Of a stretch of DNA of 64,000 nucleotides, positions 63,111 through 64,000 are shown in pieces (position 1 is the stretch's first letter; each line of letters opens with the position of its first letter). The position numbers and the translations under genes are program-made. Where the stretch lies: the NCBI RefSeq assembly GCF_910589235.1, contig NC_060968.1, forward strand, positions 1,149,143 through 1,213,142. Reading direction: 5' to 3'. The stretch comes from Vespa crabro (Eukaryota; Arthropoda; Insecta; Hymenoptera; Vespidae). The notes below the pieces were generated by a model. It was not told where the DNA came from. It searched no databases and saw only the letters and a list, made by a program, of their open reading frames with translations.

Positions 63111-64000
63111 GAACCATACGATATATAATAGTAAGTATAAAAATGACAGTGTGTGAATTTCAAACTAATAAGCGATTAGTTTTTTGTAACTTGAATTTTA
63201 ATTAGAATTTAAATGTAATTGCAAAAAAATATATAGTTGATTATATTCCTTTTCATGGATTAAAAAAAAAAAAAAAGAAAAAGAAGAACAAGAAATAAAA
63301 AGAAAAGAAAAACCCTGATGAAATAGTCTAACCTCTATTCCGAATTACGATTTTCATTTTTTTATATATATAGAACTTTTATTAATATACAAGCAAAAAT
63401 ATACGTCTATAGATTTAACGAGTTAAGTATATTAAACCATTTGTAGTCTTTGTAGTCTTTTTATCTAATTTATTATTATTTATATTATTCCTTATTATTA
63501 TTTATAGTCTTTTTATCTAATTATAGTATTGAAAGTCTTATAATATGCAATATAGTATAAAAATATCATATCCTTGGTTTTACTCGAATTACGAATCTAA
63601 ACACTTGTCATTGCACTAAACATTGCTTATAAAATTTCTGTTTCCAATATATAAAGGTAAACTACAAAATTTTCTAAAATCTAACAACATCTCAGAAACT
63701 GAAAATGACATTAGCATAGGTTGAACATATTTTCACTTATTTTGATCATAAAATCATCTGTTCAACATTAAAATGGATTAATTTAATTTATCGTGTGATA
63801 TATTTTTTGTGTGAACATTATGATCTTTTATTTCGCTTTAAATCGATTAACAAAATTTGAGTATCAATTTTCATAAGTAAACAAGCAGGCGATCAGTTTA
63901 CTTTACAAACATACCCTTCAAGGGTATATATGAAAATCAACAGTAAGAATATGTAAAGAACTTCTTCTCTTTTATTACATATTTTAAGAATACCAAAATA
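61979..64000. other. AT-rich spacer with TA and CA arrays
   Basis: Short CA runs at 62220-62236, a (TA)n array at about 63062-63104, and A-rich tracts. A TAGTCTTT...ATCTAATT phrase repeats near 63443-63470 and 63505-63525. No coding exon is recognised. Confidence 0.7.
62145..62156. promoter_or_regulatory. Palindromic E-box AATCACGTGATT
   Basis: Perfect 12-bp palindrome containing ATCACGTGAT, the E-box form recognised by bHLH-zip factors including SREBP. It lies about 3 kb upstream of the FAS start. A functional link is conjecture. Confidence 0.3.

Overview
This is a eukaryotic, strongly AT-rich nuclear window. It is packed with (TA)n, (TC/GA)n, (ATT)n and poly-A arrays and holds a few small-intron genes. 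Gene content (an ENT4-type transporter, a CILK1/MAK-family kinase, OGFOD3, a single-chain animal fatty acid synthase, MADF/BESS and THAP proteins) points to an insect. The base composition, the microsatellite load and a mariner remnant resembling bee mariners suggest a hymenopteran, perhaps an aculeate. That placement is inference. Nothing bacterial, viral or CRISPR-like was seen.

Layout. 1-11.1 kb: no recognisable gene; AT-rich simple repeats broken by several more complex islands that could be conserved non-coding elements. 11.1-14.1 kb (-): a two-exon gene for a ~775-residue charged, probably disordered protein I do not recognise. 14.9-18.8 kb (-): a stray duplicated MADF exon, a MADF-BESS gene (314 aa) and a THAP zinc-finger gene (227 aa) in tandem. 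20.2-25.8 kb (+): a ten-exon ENT4-like transporter (610 aa), divergent from the THAP gene. 25.8-31.8 kb: long simple-repeat spacer. 31.8-37.1 kb (-): a nine-exon CILK1/MAK/ICK kinase (580 aa). Its intron 7 carries a long in-frame open region encoding hydrophobic segments. 37.1-46.9 kb: repeat-rich spacer with a mariner terminal-repeat remnant and degenerate tandem repeats. 46.9-48.3 kb (+): OGFOD3 (327 aa). 50.4-59.1 kb (-): fatty acid synthase, nine exons, 2399 aa. 59.1-64 kb: spacer upstream of FAS with GGA, 17-bp and TA arrays.

Exon models were built by hand from splice sites and homology. All six recognised or partly recognised multi-exon models keep frame across every junction and end in a stop. 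The tail-to-tail pair OGFOD3/FAS is linked by an unusual detail: about 145 bp copied from FAS exon 7 lies in the OGFOD3 3' flank, antisense to FAS mRNA. The most unusual findings are this antisense fragment, the kinase intron ORF with membrane-like segments, and the duplicated MADF exon that could serve as an alternative last exon.
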